Of a stretch of 64,000 bases of DNA, positions 12,314-21,630 are shown piece after piece. A model generated the notes under the pieces. The model was given only the letters and a program-made list of their open reading frames with translations, did not search any database and was not told the origin of the DNA. Numbering within the stretch: position 1 is the stretch's first letter; each line of letters opens with the position of its first letter. The position numbers and the translations under genes are program-made. The DNA lies in contig CAWEZO010000002.1 in assembly GCA_963813635.1 (NCBI GenBank), positions 558,001 through 622,000 of the forward strand, written 5' to 3'. This stretch comes from JBBRZM01 sp963813635. GTDB lineage: Bacteria > Actinomycetota > Acidimicrobiia > IMCC26256 > JBBRZM01.

Positions 12314-13641
12314 CAGGTTCCCAACTTCTCGTGCAGCAGGTCGACAAGGCCGTCGATCGCGACACGGTCCTGAGTCATCGAGTCACGGTCTCTCACCGTG
12401 ACCGCGCCGTCGTCGAGGGTCTCGAAATCGACTGTGACACACAGCGGTGTGCCGACCTCGTCCTGCCGACGATAGCGACGACCGATCGATCCGGCAGCAT
12501 CGACGTCGATCATCAGCTGCGGGCGCAGCAGCCCGGCGACCTCGTCGGCCACCGGCACGAGCTGCTCGTTCTTCGACAGGGGCAGCACCGCGACCTTGAC
12601 CGGGGCGAGCCGGGGATCGAGGCGCAACACGGTGCGCTTCTCGGTCTTACCGCTCGCGGCCTCGACCTCCTCCTCCGCGTAGGCGGCGAGCAGGAACGCG
12701 AGCAACGCACGGTCGGCGCCCGCGGCCGGCTCGATGACGTACGGCAGGTACCGGCGGTCGTTGTCCTGGTCGAAGTACGTGAGGTCCTCACCCGAGAGCT
12801 TGGCGTGTTGGGTGAGGTCGTAATCACCGCGGTTGGCGATGCCTTCCAACTCGCCCCAGCCCCACGGGTACATGAACTCCACGTCGGAAGTGCTCGTCGA
12901 ATAGTGCGACAGCTCTTCGGGGTCGTGCGGGCGGAGGCGAAGCTGGTCTTCGGGAATGCCGAGGTCGGTGTACCAGCGGAATCGCTCCCGGCACCAGTAT
13001 TCGAACCACTCGTCGCCGTCTTCGGGGGGCACGAAGAACTCCATCTCCATCTGCTCGAACTCACGCGTGCGGAAGATGAAGTTGCCGGGCGTGATCTCGT
13101 TGCGAAACGACTTGCCGATCTGTGCGATGCCGAACGGCGGCTTCTTGCGCGCCGTCGTCTGCACGTTGACGAAGTTGACGAAGATCCCCTGGGCCGTCTC
13201 CGGCCGCAGGTACGCGACCGACGCGTCATCCTCCACGGGACCGACGAAGGTCTTGAACATCAAGTTGAACTGGCGGGCGTCGGTGAACGAGTCCGTCGCC
13301 CCGCAGTTCGGGCACGCACCCGACGCCGGGAGCTGATCGGCGCGGAAGCGCTCCTTGCAGTTGCGACAGTCGACGAGCGGGTCGGTGAAGGTGGCGACGT
13401 GCCCGCTCGCCTCCCACACCTTGGGCGCCATCAGGATCGCCGCGTCGAGGCCGACGATGTCGTCGCGCAGTTGCACCATCGAGCGCCACCACGCGTCTTT
13501 CACGTTGCGCTTCAGCAGCACGCCGAGCGGCCCGTAGTCCCAGGTCGAGCGGAACCCGCCGTAGATATCACTCGACGGAAAGATCAGCCCCCGCCGCTTG
13601 CACAGGTTGACGACGCGCTCCATCTGGTCGGGCTTCGCCAT
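12313..13641 (-). CDS. glyS: Glycyl-tRNA synthetase, single-chain (alpha2) type
   Basis: Charges tRNA-Gly. 442 residues, complete. A class II synthetase: motif 2 region FRNEITPGNFIFRTREFEQME, N-terminal SSDIYGGFRSTWDYGPLG, and a zinc-like cluster with CRNCKERFRADQL and CPNCG. The C-terminal anticodon-binding domain follows (APVKVAVLPLSKNEQLVP). It lies between recO and an RDD gene on the same strand, a common actinobacterial neighbourhood. Confidence 0.97.
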   Translation of the reverse strand: MAKPDQMERVVNLCKRRGLIFPSSDIYGGFRSTWDYGPLGVLLKRNVKDAWWRSMVQLRDDIVGLDAAILMAPKVWEASGHVATFTDPLVDCRNCKERFRADQLPASGACPNCGATDSFTDARQFNLMFKTFVGPVEDDASVAYLRPETAQGIFVNFVNVQTTARKKPPFGIAQIGKSFRNEITPGNFIFRTREFEQMEMEFFVPPEDGDEWFEYWCRERFRWYTDLGIPEDQLRLRPHDPEELSHYSTSTSDVEFMYPWGWGELEGIANRGDYDLTQHAKLSGEDLTYFDQDNDRRYLPYVIEPAAGADRALLAFLLAAYAEEEVEAASGKTEKRTVLRLDPRLAPVKVAVLPLSKNEQLVPVADEVAGLLRPQLMIDVDAAGSIGRRYRRQDEVGTPLCVTVDFETLDDGAVTVRDRDSMTQDRVAIDGLVDLLHEKLGT

Positions 13642-13712
13642 ATGCGCGTCAGGCTATCGGAGCGCCTCGGCGGCACTCCGGAGCCTTTGGAGTGAGGCGA
13701 GGTGTCGCCGCG

Positions 13713-14430
13713 TCAGAGCAGCGCGGCGCTGCGGAGGCGGCGCTCGCTGTGGTACTCGAGCGCGCCCACGGCCAGTCGTTCGCTCTCGACCAGCACCGAT
13801 CCGTCGGGCGGACTGGCAATCAGATGGCGGAGCTCGCCGCCGAGCATTTGCAGGAGCACCTCGACGGTGGCCGGCCGCACGCGCCGGCTGCCCCGTGCGC
13901 GCGCACGGCTCGCACAGCACGCCACCCTCGCCGAAGTCGAAACCGGGAAACGGTCCGCCGGCACCACAGCGCGCGCAGGCATCGAGGACCGGGTGAAAGC
14001 CCTCGAGGCTCAGCAGCTTCCAGAAGAACGCCGGTGTGACCACCGGCGACGGTGTGGCCGCCAGGGTGCGCAGCGCGCCGACGAGCATGCGATAGAGCGC
14101 GTAGTTGGGCTCGCGCTCCTGCGCCACCTGGTCGACGGCCTCGAGCATCGACACCGCGTGCGTAAGACAGCCGTAGTGCTCGCGGAGCGCACGGTTGGCG
14201 TCGATGGTCTCGGCTTGGGTGACCACGTCGAGCTCGCGGCCCTCGTAGCACTGCAACGCGAGATGCGTGGTGGGCTCGAGGCGCCCACCGAATCGACTGC
14301 CCGGCCGCCGGACGCCCTTCGCGACGGCCCGCACCTTGCCGCGGCCCTGGGTGAAGATCGTGACGATGCGATCGGTCTCACCGAGCTTGATGGTACGAAG
14401 CACGACTCCTTGATCCCGGTACAACGCCAC
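13713..14430 (-). CDS. recO: DNA repair protein RecO, one frameshift
   Basis: Mediates RecA loading and annealing in the RecFOR pathway. The N-terminal OB-fold is clear (ALYRDQGVVLRTIKLGETDR, IFTQGRGKVRAVAKGVRR). The central helical part carries the zinc-finger cysteines (CARCGAGGPF and LCEPCAR). The frame changes near 13890; the tail then reads RRVRPATVEVLLQMLGGELR and ends at 13713. The length is one base over a multiple of three, so one extra base is likely. The GTG start at 14430 is chosen because the OB-fold begins there; upstream codons in that frame do not look like RecO. Confidence 0.9.
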
Positions 14431-14524
14431 ATCCGGAGTGTAGTTACATCTTTGTAGTTTTGCGAAACACCCTCCGTCGCCCTCGACCGCATGCCAACCC
14501 CGGCCGCGAACCGGGTGGCGTACG

Positions 14525-15256
14525 TCAGCGGCGATCGACCGCACCGAATCGACGTTCGCGGCGCTGGTACTCGCGGATCGCGTCGAAGAGGTGCTCGCGC
14601 CGGAAGTCGGGCCACAACACGTCGGTGAACACGAACTCGGAGTACGCCGACTCCCACAGCAGGTAATTGGAGATCCGGTACTCGCCCGACGTGCGGATCA
14701 GCAGGTCGGGATCCGGCATGTCGGGCGCATAGAGGTGCCGCGCGATCGTGCGCTCGTCGATCTTGTCGGGCTTGAGCCTCCGCTCGGCAACCTCGGTGGC
14801 AATGGCGCGCGTCGCGTCGACCAGCTCGGCCCGTCCGCCGTAGTTGAACGCGAAGGTGAGCGTCATCGTGCGGTTGGCGCGCGTGAGCGCCTCGGCGTCG
14901 GCGATCTGGCGGCGCAACCGGCCCGGTACCCGCCCCGTGCGCCGGCCGATGAAGCGCACGCGCACACCGAGGTCGTTGAGCTCGTCGCGCCGGCGCAGCA
15001 GCAGCGACTCGTTGAAGTTCATCAGGAAACGCACCTCGTCGAGTGGCCGGCGCCAGTTTTCGGTCGAGAACGCGTACACGGTCAACCAGTCGAGGCCCAC
15101 GTCGAGCCCGCCGTTGACGGTGTCGAACAGTGCCTCTTCGCCCGCCGCGTGTCCGTCAGTGCGTTTGAGGCCGCGACGCTGGGCCCAGCGCCCGTTGCCA
15201 TCCATGACGATGGCGACGTGGTGGGGCACCCGGGCCCGCACGATTCCGCGTGGCAC
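14525..15256 (-). CDS. uppS: Undecaprenyl (polyprenyl) diphosphate synthase
   Basis: Cis-prenyltransferase that makes the C50/C55 lipid carrier for cell-wall precursors. 243 residues from a GTG start at 15256. The signature motif HHVAIVMDGNGRWAQRRGLK has the catalytic Asp and Arg. Further motifs are LTVYAFSTENWRRP and the C-terminal PDPDLLIRTSGEYRISNYL and SEFVFTDVLWPDF. Uninterrupted. The long frame runs upstream over the cupredoxin genes, but the enzyme begins just before HHVAIV. It lies between recO and the cupredoxin genes on one strand. Confidence 0.96.
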   Translation of the reverse strand: MPRGIVRARVPHHVAIVMDGNGRWAQRRGLKRTDGHAAGEEALFDTVNGGLDVGLDWLTVYAFSTENWRRPLDEVRFLMNFNESLLLRRRDELNDLGVRVRFIGRRTGRVPGRLRRQIADAEALTRANRTMTLTFAFNYGGRAELVDATRAIATEVAERRLKPDKIDERTIARHLYAPDMPDPDLLIRTSGEYRISNYLLWESAYSEFVFTDVLWPDFRREHLFDAIREYQRRERRFGAVDRR

Positions 15257-15266
15257 ACGGTGCAAC

Positions 15267-15670
15267 CTAGTGGCCCGCGCTCGTTGATCGTGAGATCGTG
15301 AGCGTGCCTTCCATGCCTTGCCGCGCGGTGGCCCGAGATGTCGCAGTAGAACGTGTACTTCCCGGGTTGCAGATCGACCTTGCCCGTCGTCTCGTGGCCG
15401 CTCGATTCGAGCTTGAACCCGTCGAGCCGGTCGATGACGAACGTATGCAGACCACTGTCGCTCGAGAAGTCGATCCCGACGACACCGGCTTGCGCCGACA
15501 ATCGCTTCGGCTGGAAGTAGAAGTTGCCCGCAGTCACCTTCACCGTCGATGCGGCCGGGCCTGTGGGACGTTTGTACACGACGTGTCTGCCGCCGCCTCC
15601 ACTTCCGCCGCAACCGGTGAGCAGCATCGCTGCCAGCAGCCGCGCCGCCGAACGCGCGGCGGGACACTAA
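15267..15670 (-). CDS. Cupredoxin-domain lipoprotein, two probable frameshifts
   Basis: Small blue-copper-type protein outside the membrane. The leader ends in AAMLLTGCGG, a lipobox with Cys, followed by a Gly/Ser-rich stretch. The cupredoxin domain has a full type-1 copper ligand set: His in SGLHTFVI, Cys in YTFYCDISGH, the following His, and Met in GMEGTLTI. Frame changes near 15330 (before the Met) and near 15645 (within the signal peptide; a GTG at about 15670 would supply the start) are inferred. Adjacent to a second cupredoxin gene and ctaG, so an electron-transfer or copper-delivery role near the oxidase is plausible but not shown. Confidence 0.65.
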
Positions 15671-15687
15671 CGCTCTGTGCGTCGCGG

Positions 15688-16420
15688 TCAGGGCGTCTTG
15701 GCTCTGCTGCTCGCGGTCGTTGCACCTGCCGTGGTCGGCGTGGCGCCTGCCGCCGCCGTGACAGTGAGGGTCGCGACCATGCCGGCAGCGCGGTGGCCGG
15801 GAATCGTGCAGTAGATCGTGTACTTCCCGGAGGTGAGATCGACCTTTCCCTGGTCGTTCTTGCCCACGGCGTCGACCTTCAACTCCCAACCGGCGTACTT
15901 CGCCTCGCTGAACACCAGGGTGTGCGGCACTGACTTTGCGACGTACACGATCTCGTTGATCCCCGCGGGCGCGGTGTATTCGTGCGTCGTGAAGGGCAGC
16001 ACCGCATCGACCTAGAGTGTGTTGACCGCCGGGCCGGTGGGCTGCTTGTAGCCGCCGCCTCCGGCCGCTTTCTTCTCTTCGCTCGGTCCGAGGGTCACCA
16101 GTCCGGCGCTCATCACGACGAGCAGCGTGATCGCCAGCACCATCACCAATGACGACGTGCGGAGGCGCGGGCTGGCCGCGATCACCGTCGCGCCACCGAG
16201 AATCGCGATCGTCACGATCGAACCGACGACCACCGACGCGTCGCTGCCGCCCGCGAGGAACACGCGCGAGATGTTGTACACGTACACGAAGATCGCGACG
16301 ATCGACGCGAGCGGAAGGAGCAGCGCGTTCGATCGCGCGGCCCCGGGCCGCGGCCGTGTCGTCGGTGGCGGCAGCCGGCTCGGCCGGCTTCGGCTCGGGT
16401 TCGACGTCAGTCGTGGTCAT
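15688..16420 (-). CDS. Membrane-anchored cupredoxin with an in-frame TAG and one frameshift
   Basis: The N-terminus from 16420 is an acidic Pro/Ala tail (MTTTDVEPEPKPAEP). After a frame change near 16345 come three hydrophobic segments (ALLLPLASIVAIFVYVY; VVVGSIVTIAILGGATVIAA; LVMVLAITLLVVMSAGLVTL) and a Gly-rich linker. A TAG codon at 16012-16014 then interrupts the frame exactly where the paralogue has Lys. The cupredoxin domain continues in the same frame with ligands His (SVPHTLVF), Cys and His (YCTIPGH) and Met (AAGMVATL). One substitution from AAG to TAG explains the stop; error, nonsense mutation and readthrough cannot be told apart here. Confidence 0.6.
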
Positions 16421-16472
16421 CGTGCATTCAGTCGGTTGCTCACTGCGTGCTCTCGGCCTGCTCTCGACATGC

Positions 16473-17346
16473 TCACCGGTTGCTCAAGCCCATCTGAGTC
16501 AATTCGCGGTCAAGATCCTGCCACGCCCGATCCCCGCCTCGGACATCGCGACGCTCTTCCTCCGCGGCCCAACGGAAGAACGTCACCGTGATGATCGCCC
16601 ACAGCAGGATGCCGCCCCCGATCTTCATGATCAGGCCCGCCAGTCGTTGGTCGTCGATGGTCGAGAAGCCCCAGAGGTGCGGCACCTTCTCGTAGAAATG
16701 GTAGAGGGGCGTGGTCCCGAACGTGAGAAACGATGCGGGCACTGTGGGCACGACCGACTGGAGGAACAGGAAGATCATCCGCGGCGGCGGCGACGAGACG
16801 CGGGATCTCGGGCAACGGGCTGAGCACCGGGAGCCAGACGATGAACGACGACAGGAAGATGAGCGCATGCACGGCGAAATGCACCCAACCCGACCGCAAG
16901 CTCGCGTCGACGATCGCCGGCCAGTGCGTGAAGACCAGCACCAGATTGAACACGATGAGCGCGGGGAGGAACCGCGCCAGCCGCCGTACGGTGCGGAACA
17001 ATCGCGACGGTGGTCGCAGGACCTCGCGCAGGAGCCATCCGGGCGTGCCGAGCAGCAGTAGTGGAACGGCAACCATCGCGAGGCTCAGGTGCTGCACCAT
17101 GTGCACGCTGTACATCGAGCGTTCGGCGATGTCGTGGACCGGCCAGTCGGACGCGAGCCACATGGTCAACAGGCCGAGCGTCCAGCACGTGACCTGCAGC
17201 CGGGTGACCGGCGACTGGCCCGGCGCGACCCACTTCGGACCCAACCGCACCACCGCGATCGCGTACCCCACCGCGAACAGCGCGACGAGCAGCCAGACGT
17301 CGGGATGCGGCGACCAGGCCGGGAACGCGCGGCCGCCCCGAGCGTC
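16473..17346 (-). CDS. ctaG: Cytochrome c oxidase assembly factor CtaG (caa3-type), frameshifted
   Basis: Multi-pass membrane protein of the caa3_CtaG family, needed to insert copper into or assemble caa3 oxidase. Hydrophobic segments with family motifs include LLTMWLASDWPVHDIAE, SVHMVQHLSLAMVAVPLLLL, FVHF-like SGWVHFAVHALIFLSSF and, after a frame change near 16795, FLTFGTTPLYHFYEKVPHLW and LAGLIMKIGGGILLW. The N-terminus is also out of frame: a TTG at about 17346 just after the subunit IV stop gives MTLGAAA, and one missing base near 17330 joins it to AWSPHPDVWLLVALF. Conserved His and Met residues are kept. Last gene of the oxidase cluster. Confidence 0.8.
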
Positions 17347-17349
17347 AAC

Positions 17350-17775
17350 TCAGGATCCTCCGCTGAAGGCGTGCAGTGTCGCGAGCACGATCGCAAACAG
17401 GATGACCGCGGCGGCGATCCCCAGGATGAAGAACCGGCGGAAGATCGGCCGGTCCGTTCTCAGGTGCATGTACCACGACGCGACCATGGTGAACTTTGCC
17501 GCGGCGAGCAGTAGCAGCAGTGCGACGATGACGCCTTCCGGCGCGTTGTCGCTCTGGTAGCTGACCACGACCTCGATCGCGGTGAGCACGACGAGCACGA
17601 CCGCGATGACCACGTACTTGAGTGGCGACGGGTGGGGCATGAGCTCGCCCGGCAGCATCTCCGCCGGCGCATGCGTGACCTCGGGCGACAGGTGCGACTC
17701 GACGGCGCGCTCGACCTCGGTGCCCACCGCTTCCACCTTCTCGGCCACGCCAGTGGATTCCTTGTCGTCAGGCAT
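17350..17775 (-). CDS. Cytochrome c oxidase subunit IV (prokaryotic type)
   Basis: 141 residues. A charged N-terminal tail is followed by three hydrophobic helices (YVVIAVVLVVLTAIEVVVSY; VIVALLLLLAAAKFTMVASWYM; FFILGIAAAVILFAIVLATL). The WYMHLRTDR loop is typical of the COX4_pro/CyoD family, a small stabilising subunit of heme-copper oxidases. It starts 11 bases after the subunit III stop and ends just before ctaG. Confidence 0.88.
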   Translation of the reverse strand: MPDDKESTGVAEKVEAVGTEVERAVESHLSPEVTHAPAEMLPGELMPHPSPLKYVVIAVVLVVLTAIEVVVSYQSDNAPEGVIVALLLLLAAAKFTMVASWYMHLRTDRPIFRRFFILGIAAAVILFAIVLATLHAFSGGS

Positions 17776-17785
17776 GATCCCTGCC

Positions 17786-18433
17786 TCAGTGCGGGATGAG
17801 GTAGACGACCGTGAAGATCACGATCCACACGACGTCGACGAAGTGCCAGTACAGCCCGGCCACTTCGATCTTCTCGGAGTCGCCGCTCGTGAGCCGGCCC
17901 TGGGTCGAGAGCCCCCACAACGAGAGCAGCCAGAGGATACCGATCGTCACGTGCGCGCCGTGGAAACCCGTCAGGACGTAGAAGGTCGAGCCGAACAGGT
18001 TGGTATCGAGCTGCAAGCCCTTGCGGTAGAACTCGGTGAACTCGAACACCTGTCCACCGATGAATGTCGCACCGAAGAGCGCAGTCGCGAGGAGCCAGAT
18101 CCGGAAGCGGCGGTAGTCACCGCGTTGGATCGCAGCGAGCGCGAGCACCATGGTGAGCGAGCTCATCAACAGGATGAACGACGTCAACGACGTGAACGGG
18201 ATGTTGTACGCCTGTGCCGGCGTCAGGCCCTTCTGGCCGGAGCGCCCGCGGTACAGCAGGTACGCGGCGATGAACGACCCGAAGAAGAGGCAGTCGGACG
18301 CCAGGAACAGCCAGATCGCCAGCTTGGTGTTGGTCAAGCCGGTGCTGGTCGGCTCGACGTACGCGTGCGCATCCTCGTCGCGGCTCGGCGCGTCGGGACC
18401 GTCGTGACCCGGCTCGACGATCGTCGTGTCCAT
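17786..18433 (-). CDS. ctaE: Cytochrome c oxidase subunit III
   Basis: Membrane subunit of the aa3/caa3 oxidase. About 215 residues with five or more helices; motifs include KLAIWLFLASDCLFFGSFIAAY, FILLMSSLTMVLALAAIQRG and the C-terminal GFHGAHVTIGILWLL and YWHFVDVVWIVIFTVVYLIPH. The ATG at 18433 (MDTTIVEPGHDG) is preferred to a longer in-frame start at 18484 because it leaves a 13-base spacer after ctaD. Confidence 0.95.
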   Translation of the reverse strand: MDTTIVEPGHDGPDAPSRDEDAHAYVEPTSTGLTNTKLAIWLFLASDCLFFGSFIAAYLLYRGRSGQKGLTPAQAYNIPFTSLTSFILLMSSLTMVLALAAIQRGDYRRFRIWLLATALFGATFIGGQVFEFTEFYRKGLQLDTNLFGSTFYVLTGFHGAHVTIGILWLLSLWGLSTQGRLTSGDSEKIEVAGLYWHFVDVVWIVIFTVVYLIPH

Positions 18434-18446
18434 CAATCGCCCCTCA

Positions 18447-20351
18447 TCATTCGGAGGCCGGCTCGGTCGCCCAGGAGTAGGCACCGAACAGCAGCAACAG
18501 CGCGCCCGGCAGCACGAACCACAGGTTCTTGAACACCGCCGCGTAGCCGAGCAACGGCAGACCCAGCGCCATCACGAACGGGAAGTACGACGGCGACGGC
18601 ATGTGAATGTGCTGCTCGGGCGCGGCGGCCTGGCGCTCGAGCATGTCGTCGGCGCCGCCGCGCGGCAGCCGCACGAGCTTGCCGCTCTCGTCTTCGGTGT
18701 ACTTGTGGTGCCAGAAGTCGTCGCGCGCTTCGACGTGCGGCACCTCGACGAAGTTGTACTCCGGTGGTGGCGACGGCACCGTCCACTCGAGCGTGCGCCC
18801 GTCCCACGCGTCGGTGGGCGCAGGCTCTCCGTGGCGCCGGCTCACGAGCGCGTTGACGATGAAGAGGAGCACCGAGAACGCGATGATGAACGACCCGATC
18901 GTCGCCAGATAGTTCATGAAGTCCCAGCCGAAACCGGAGTCGTAGCGGTAGGTGCGACGCGGCTGGCCCATCAGGCCGAGCAGGTGCATCGGGAAGAACG
19001 TGAGGTTGAACCCGACCACCATCGTCCAAAAGTTGATCTTGCCGAGCTTCTCGTTCATGAACCGGCCGTAGAGCTTCGGGAACCAGTAGTAGAAGCCGCC
19101 GAAGATGCCGAACACCAGCCCGCCGAAGAGCACGTAGTGGAAGTGCGCAACGACGAAGTAGGTGTCGGTCTGCTGCGTGTCGGCGGGAACGATCGAGTGC
19201 AGCACACCGGACAGCCCGCCGATCGTGAACTGCGCGATGAAACCGAGCGCGAAGAGCATGGCCGTGCTGAGCCTGACTGCCCCACCCCACACCGTGCCCA
19301 TCCAGTTGAAGATCTTCACGCCCGTCGGGATCGCGATGAGCATCGTCGACAGGGAGAACGCGGAGACGGCCACCGGACCGAGGCCGGTCGCGAACATGTG
19401 GTGCGCCCACACACCCCAGCCGAGAAAACCGATCGCGATGCCCGAGAACACGACGACCGAGTAGCCGAACAACGGCTTGCGCGAGAACACCGGCAGGATC
19501 TCCGAGACGATGCCCATGCCCGGCAAGATCAGGATGTACACCTCGGGATGCCCGAAGAGCCAGAAGAGGTGTTGATACAGCAACGGGTCACCACCCGCGG
19601 CCGGGTGGAAGAAGTTGGTGCCGAAGTTCCGATCGAAGAACACCATGATCAACGCGGTCGTCACGATCGGGATCGCGAACAGTGTCAGGAACGCGACCAC
19701 CAGCATCATCCACGTGAACACGGGCATGCGCATGAGCGTCATGCCGGGCGCGCGCAGGTTGAGCACGGTGACGATGAAGTTGATCGCCGACGTCGTCGAG
19801 CCGATGCCGAGCATGACGAGACCGACGGTCCAGAAGTCGGGGCCGCGCCCCGGCAGGAAGCCACTGCTGATGCTCGAGCTCGTCAGCGGCGTGTACCCGA
19901 ACCAGCCGCCGTTGGGAGCGCCGCCGAGGAAGAAGCTGGAGTAAAGAAAGATGCCGCCGAAGAGCACCACCCAGTAGCCGAACACGTTGAGCCGCGGGAA
20001 CGCGACGTCGCGCGCGCCGATCTGCAGCGGGATCAGGTAGTTGCCGAACGCGACCGCGAGCGGCATGCCCATCAGGAACACCATCGTGGTGCCGTGCATC
20101 GTGAACAACTGGTTGTACTGCGACGCGGTGAGGATCGTGCCGTTGGGGCCGGCGAGCTGCAACCGGATGAGCAGTGCTTCGATGCCGCCGATCACCAGAA
20201 ACGCGAGCGCGGTCGTCATGTACAGGATCGCGATCTTCTTGTGGTCGACTGTCGTGAACCAGCTCCAGAAGCCGGTGGTGGCCTTGGGCCGGCGCAGCAA
20301 GTCGACGCGCCGCGCCGGCGCCTCTGTGATCGCGTCGTCGACAGTGGTCAT
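18447..20351 (-). CDS. ctaD: Cytochrome c oxidase subunit I
   Basis: Catalytic heme-copper subunit that reduces O2 and pumps protons. 634 residues, complete. Core motifs are present: FTTVDHKKIAILYM at the N-terminus, the CuB His-Tyr region HLFWLFGHPEVYILILPGMG, and HHMFATGL further on. The heme-ligand helix near FVVAHFHYVLFGG holds the adjacent heme a/a3 histidines. An extra C-terminal segment with two helices and a charged loop follows the core, as in long actinobacterial CtaD. Middle gene of ctaC-ctaD-ctaE-subunit IV-ctaG. Confidence 0.97.
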   Translation of the reverse strand: MTTVDDAITEAPARRVDLLRRPKATTGFWSWFTTVDHKKIAILYMTTALAFLVIGGIEALLIRLQLAGPNGTILTASQYNQLFTMHGTTMVFLMGMPLAVAFGNYLIPLQIGARDVAFPRLNVFGYWVVLFGGIFLYSSFFLGGAPNGGWFGYTPLTSSSISSGFLPGRGPDFWTVGLVMLGIGSTTSAINFIVTVLNLRAPGMTLMRMPVFTWMMLVVAFLTLFAIPIVTTALIMVFFDRNFGTNFFHPAAGGDPLLYQHLFWLFGHPEVYILILPGMGIVSEILPVFSRKPLFGYSVVVFSGIAIGFLGWGVWAHHMFATGLGPVAVSAFSLSTMLIAIPTGVKIFNWMGTVWGGAVRLSTAMLFALGFIAQFTIGGLSGVLHSIVPADTQQTDTYFVVAHFHYVLFGGLVFGIFGGFYYWFPKLYGRFMNEKLGKINFWTMVVGFNLTFFPMHLLGLMGQPRRTYRYDSGFGWDFMNYLATIGSFIIAFSVLLFIVNALVSRRHGEPAPTDAWDGRTLEWTVPSPPPEYNFVEVPHVEARDDFWHHKYTEDESGKLVRLPRGGADDMLERQAAAPEQHIHMPSPSYFPFVMALGLPLLGYAAVFKNLWFVLPGALLLLFGAYSWATEPASE

Positions 20352-20382
20352 CGGCGGTCTCCTGGAACGAGCGGTGCGACGG

Positions 20383-21521
20383 TCACTTCAGCGTAAGGAG
20401 GTAGTCGGCGATATTGACCGCCTCGTCGTGGCTCATCACGGGCAGGCCGGGCGGCGTGTTCTTCGTAAACGATGGCATGCCGACGCAGGTCGCGGGGGCG
20501 GCAAGCGGCAGTCCTTCGACTCCATGGGGATGAGGCCCGGCGCGTTGAGCAGCCAGGCGATCAGGTTGGTCTCGTTGAGCTTGTAGTAACCGCTGGCGAA
20601 GGTGGACCGACTCGCCAGGTGCGTGAGGTTGGGGCCGTACGTGCTGGCCTTCGTGTCGGTGAACGTGTGACAGCCCGTGCACGCGAACTTCGCGATCGCC
20701 GTCGGACCGGGCCCGTTGGGTTTGCCATCGGGACCGGCCAGCGGAGTGGCCGGGCCCTGTTTCTGGCCTTCGAGCCATCGGGCGTAGTCGCCGGGACTCT
20801 TGGCGATCACTTTGAAGCGCATGTTGGCGTGGGAGAGGCCACAGTATTCGGCGCACTGGCCGTTGAAGACGCCGGGCTCGTCGGCTTCGATCGTGAGCCG
20901 CTGACGGCGCCCGGGCACGACATCTTGCTTGCCGGCGAGCTCCGGCACCCAGAAGCTGTGGATCACGTTGCACTTGTCGGGTAGCGACGCGTCGCACGCC
21001 GTGAGATCGACATTGACCTTGCGGCCGGTCGGGATCACCAGCTCGTCGGCGCCGACCGCCTGGACCTTCTTGGTCTTGCTCAGCGTCTCGAACTGCCACC
21101 ACCATTGCTTGCCGACCACCCTCACCTGTACCGCGGTCGGGCCGGGCCTCTGCGACAAGTCGAAGATCGTGCGGACCGTCGGCACCGCGACGACAGCGAG
21201 GATGAGCGCCGGCACGATCGTCCAGCCGATCTCCAGCGCCGAGTTGCCGTGCACCTGCTTGGGATTCATGTCGCTCCCGGGACGCACCCGGAAGCGCACC
21301 GCCATGTAGATCACGCCGCCGATCACCGCGACCCCGATGACCGCCGCGATCCAGAAGATCGGTGAGAACAGGTTGAGGATCGTCTGGGCGGGAGGGCCCT
21401 TCGGGTGGAGCGTGTTCTGCCCGTTGTTGTTGGCCTCGGCGCATGCCGTCGCGAACATCCCCAGGCACAGAAACGCGCCGGCGGTGAGCCAACGCCTCCG
21501 GCGTGAGGTGTGATCCGTCAT
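20383..21521 (-). CDS. ctaC: Cytochrome c oxidase subunit II fused to cytochrome c (caa3 type), one frameshift
   Basis: Electron-entry subunit. A leader with a possible lipobox (LGMFATACAEANN) precedes two membrane helices (LFSPIFWIAAVIGVAVIGG; EIGWTIVPALILAVVAVP). The CuA domain has the ligands in GQCAEYCGLSHANM and VIHSFWVPELAGK. A fused C-terminal cytochrome c domain has the heme motif CTGCH and, after a frame change near 20520, the axial Met in GMPSF. The last stretch reads HDEAVNIADYLLTLK. One base is missing relative to a whole frame. The fused cytochrome c makes this a caa3-type oxidase taking electrons without a separate soluble cytochrome c. Confidence 0.93.
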
Positions 21522-21630
21522 TGTGGGCGCTCTCCGTGAGACCAGCTGCGGACCGCCCGCTCGGCCCGATCCGGGGCGACTCTACTGCCGCCGACTTCTC
21601 AGGTCGCAACTTCTTGCGGGCGCGCCCGAG

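Noticed and set aside
18426..20396. Long His/Glu/Arg-rich plus-strand frame opposite ctaD
   Set aside because: Shadow frame; composition mirrors the membrane-protein codons of ctaD.
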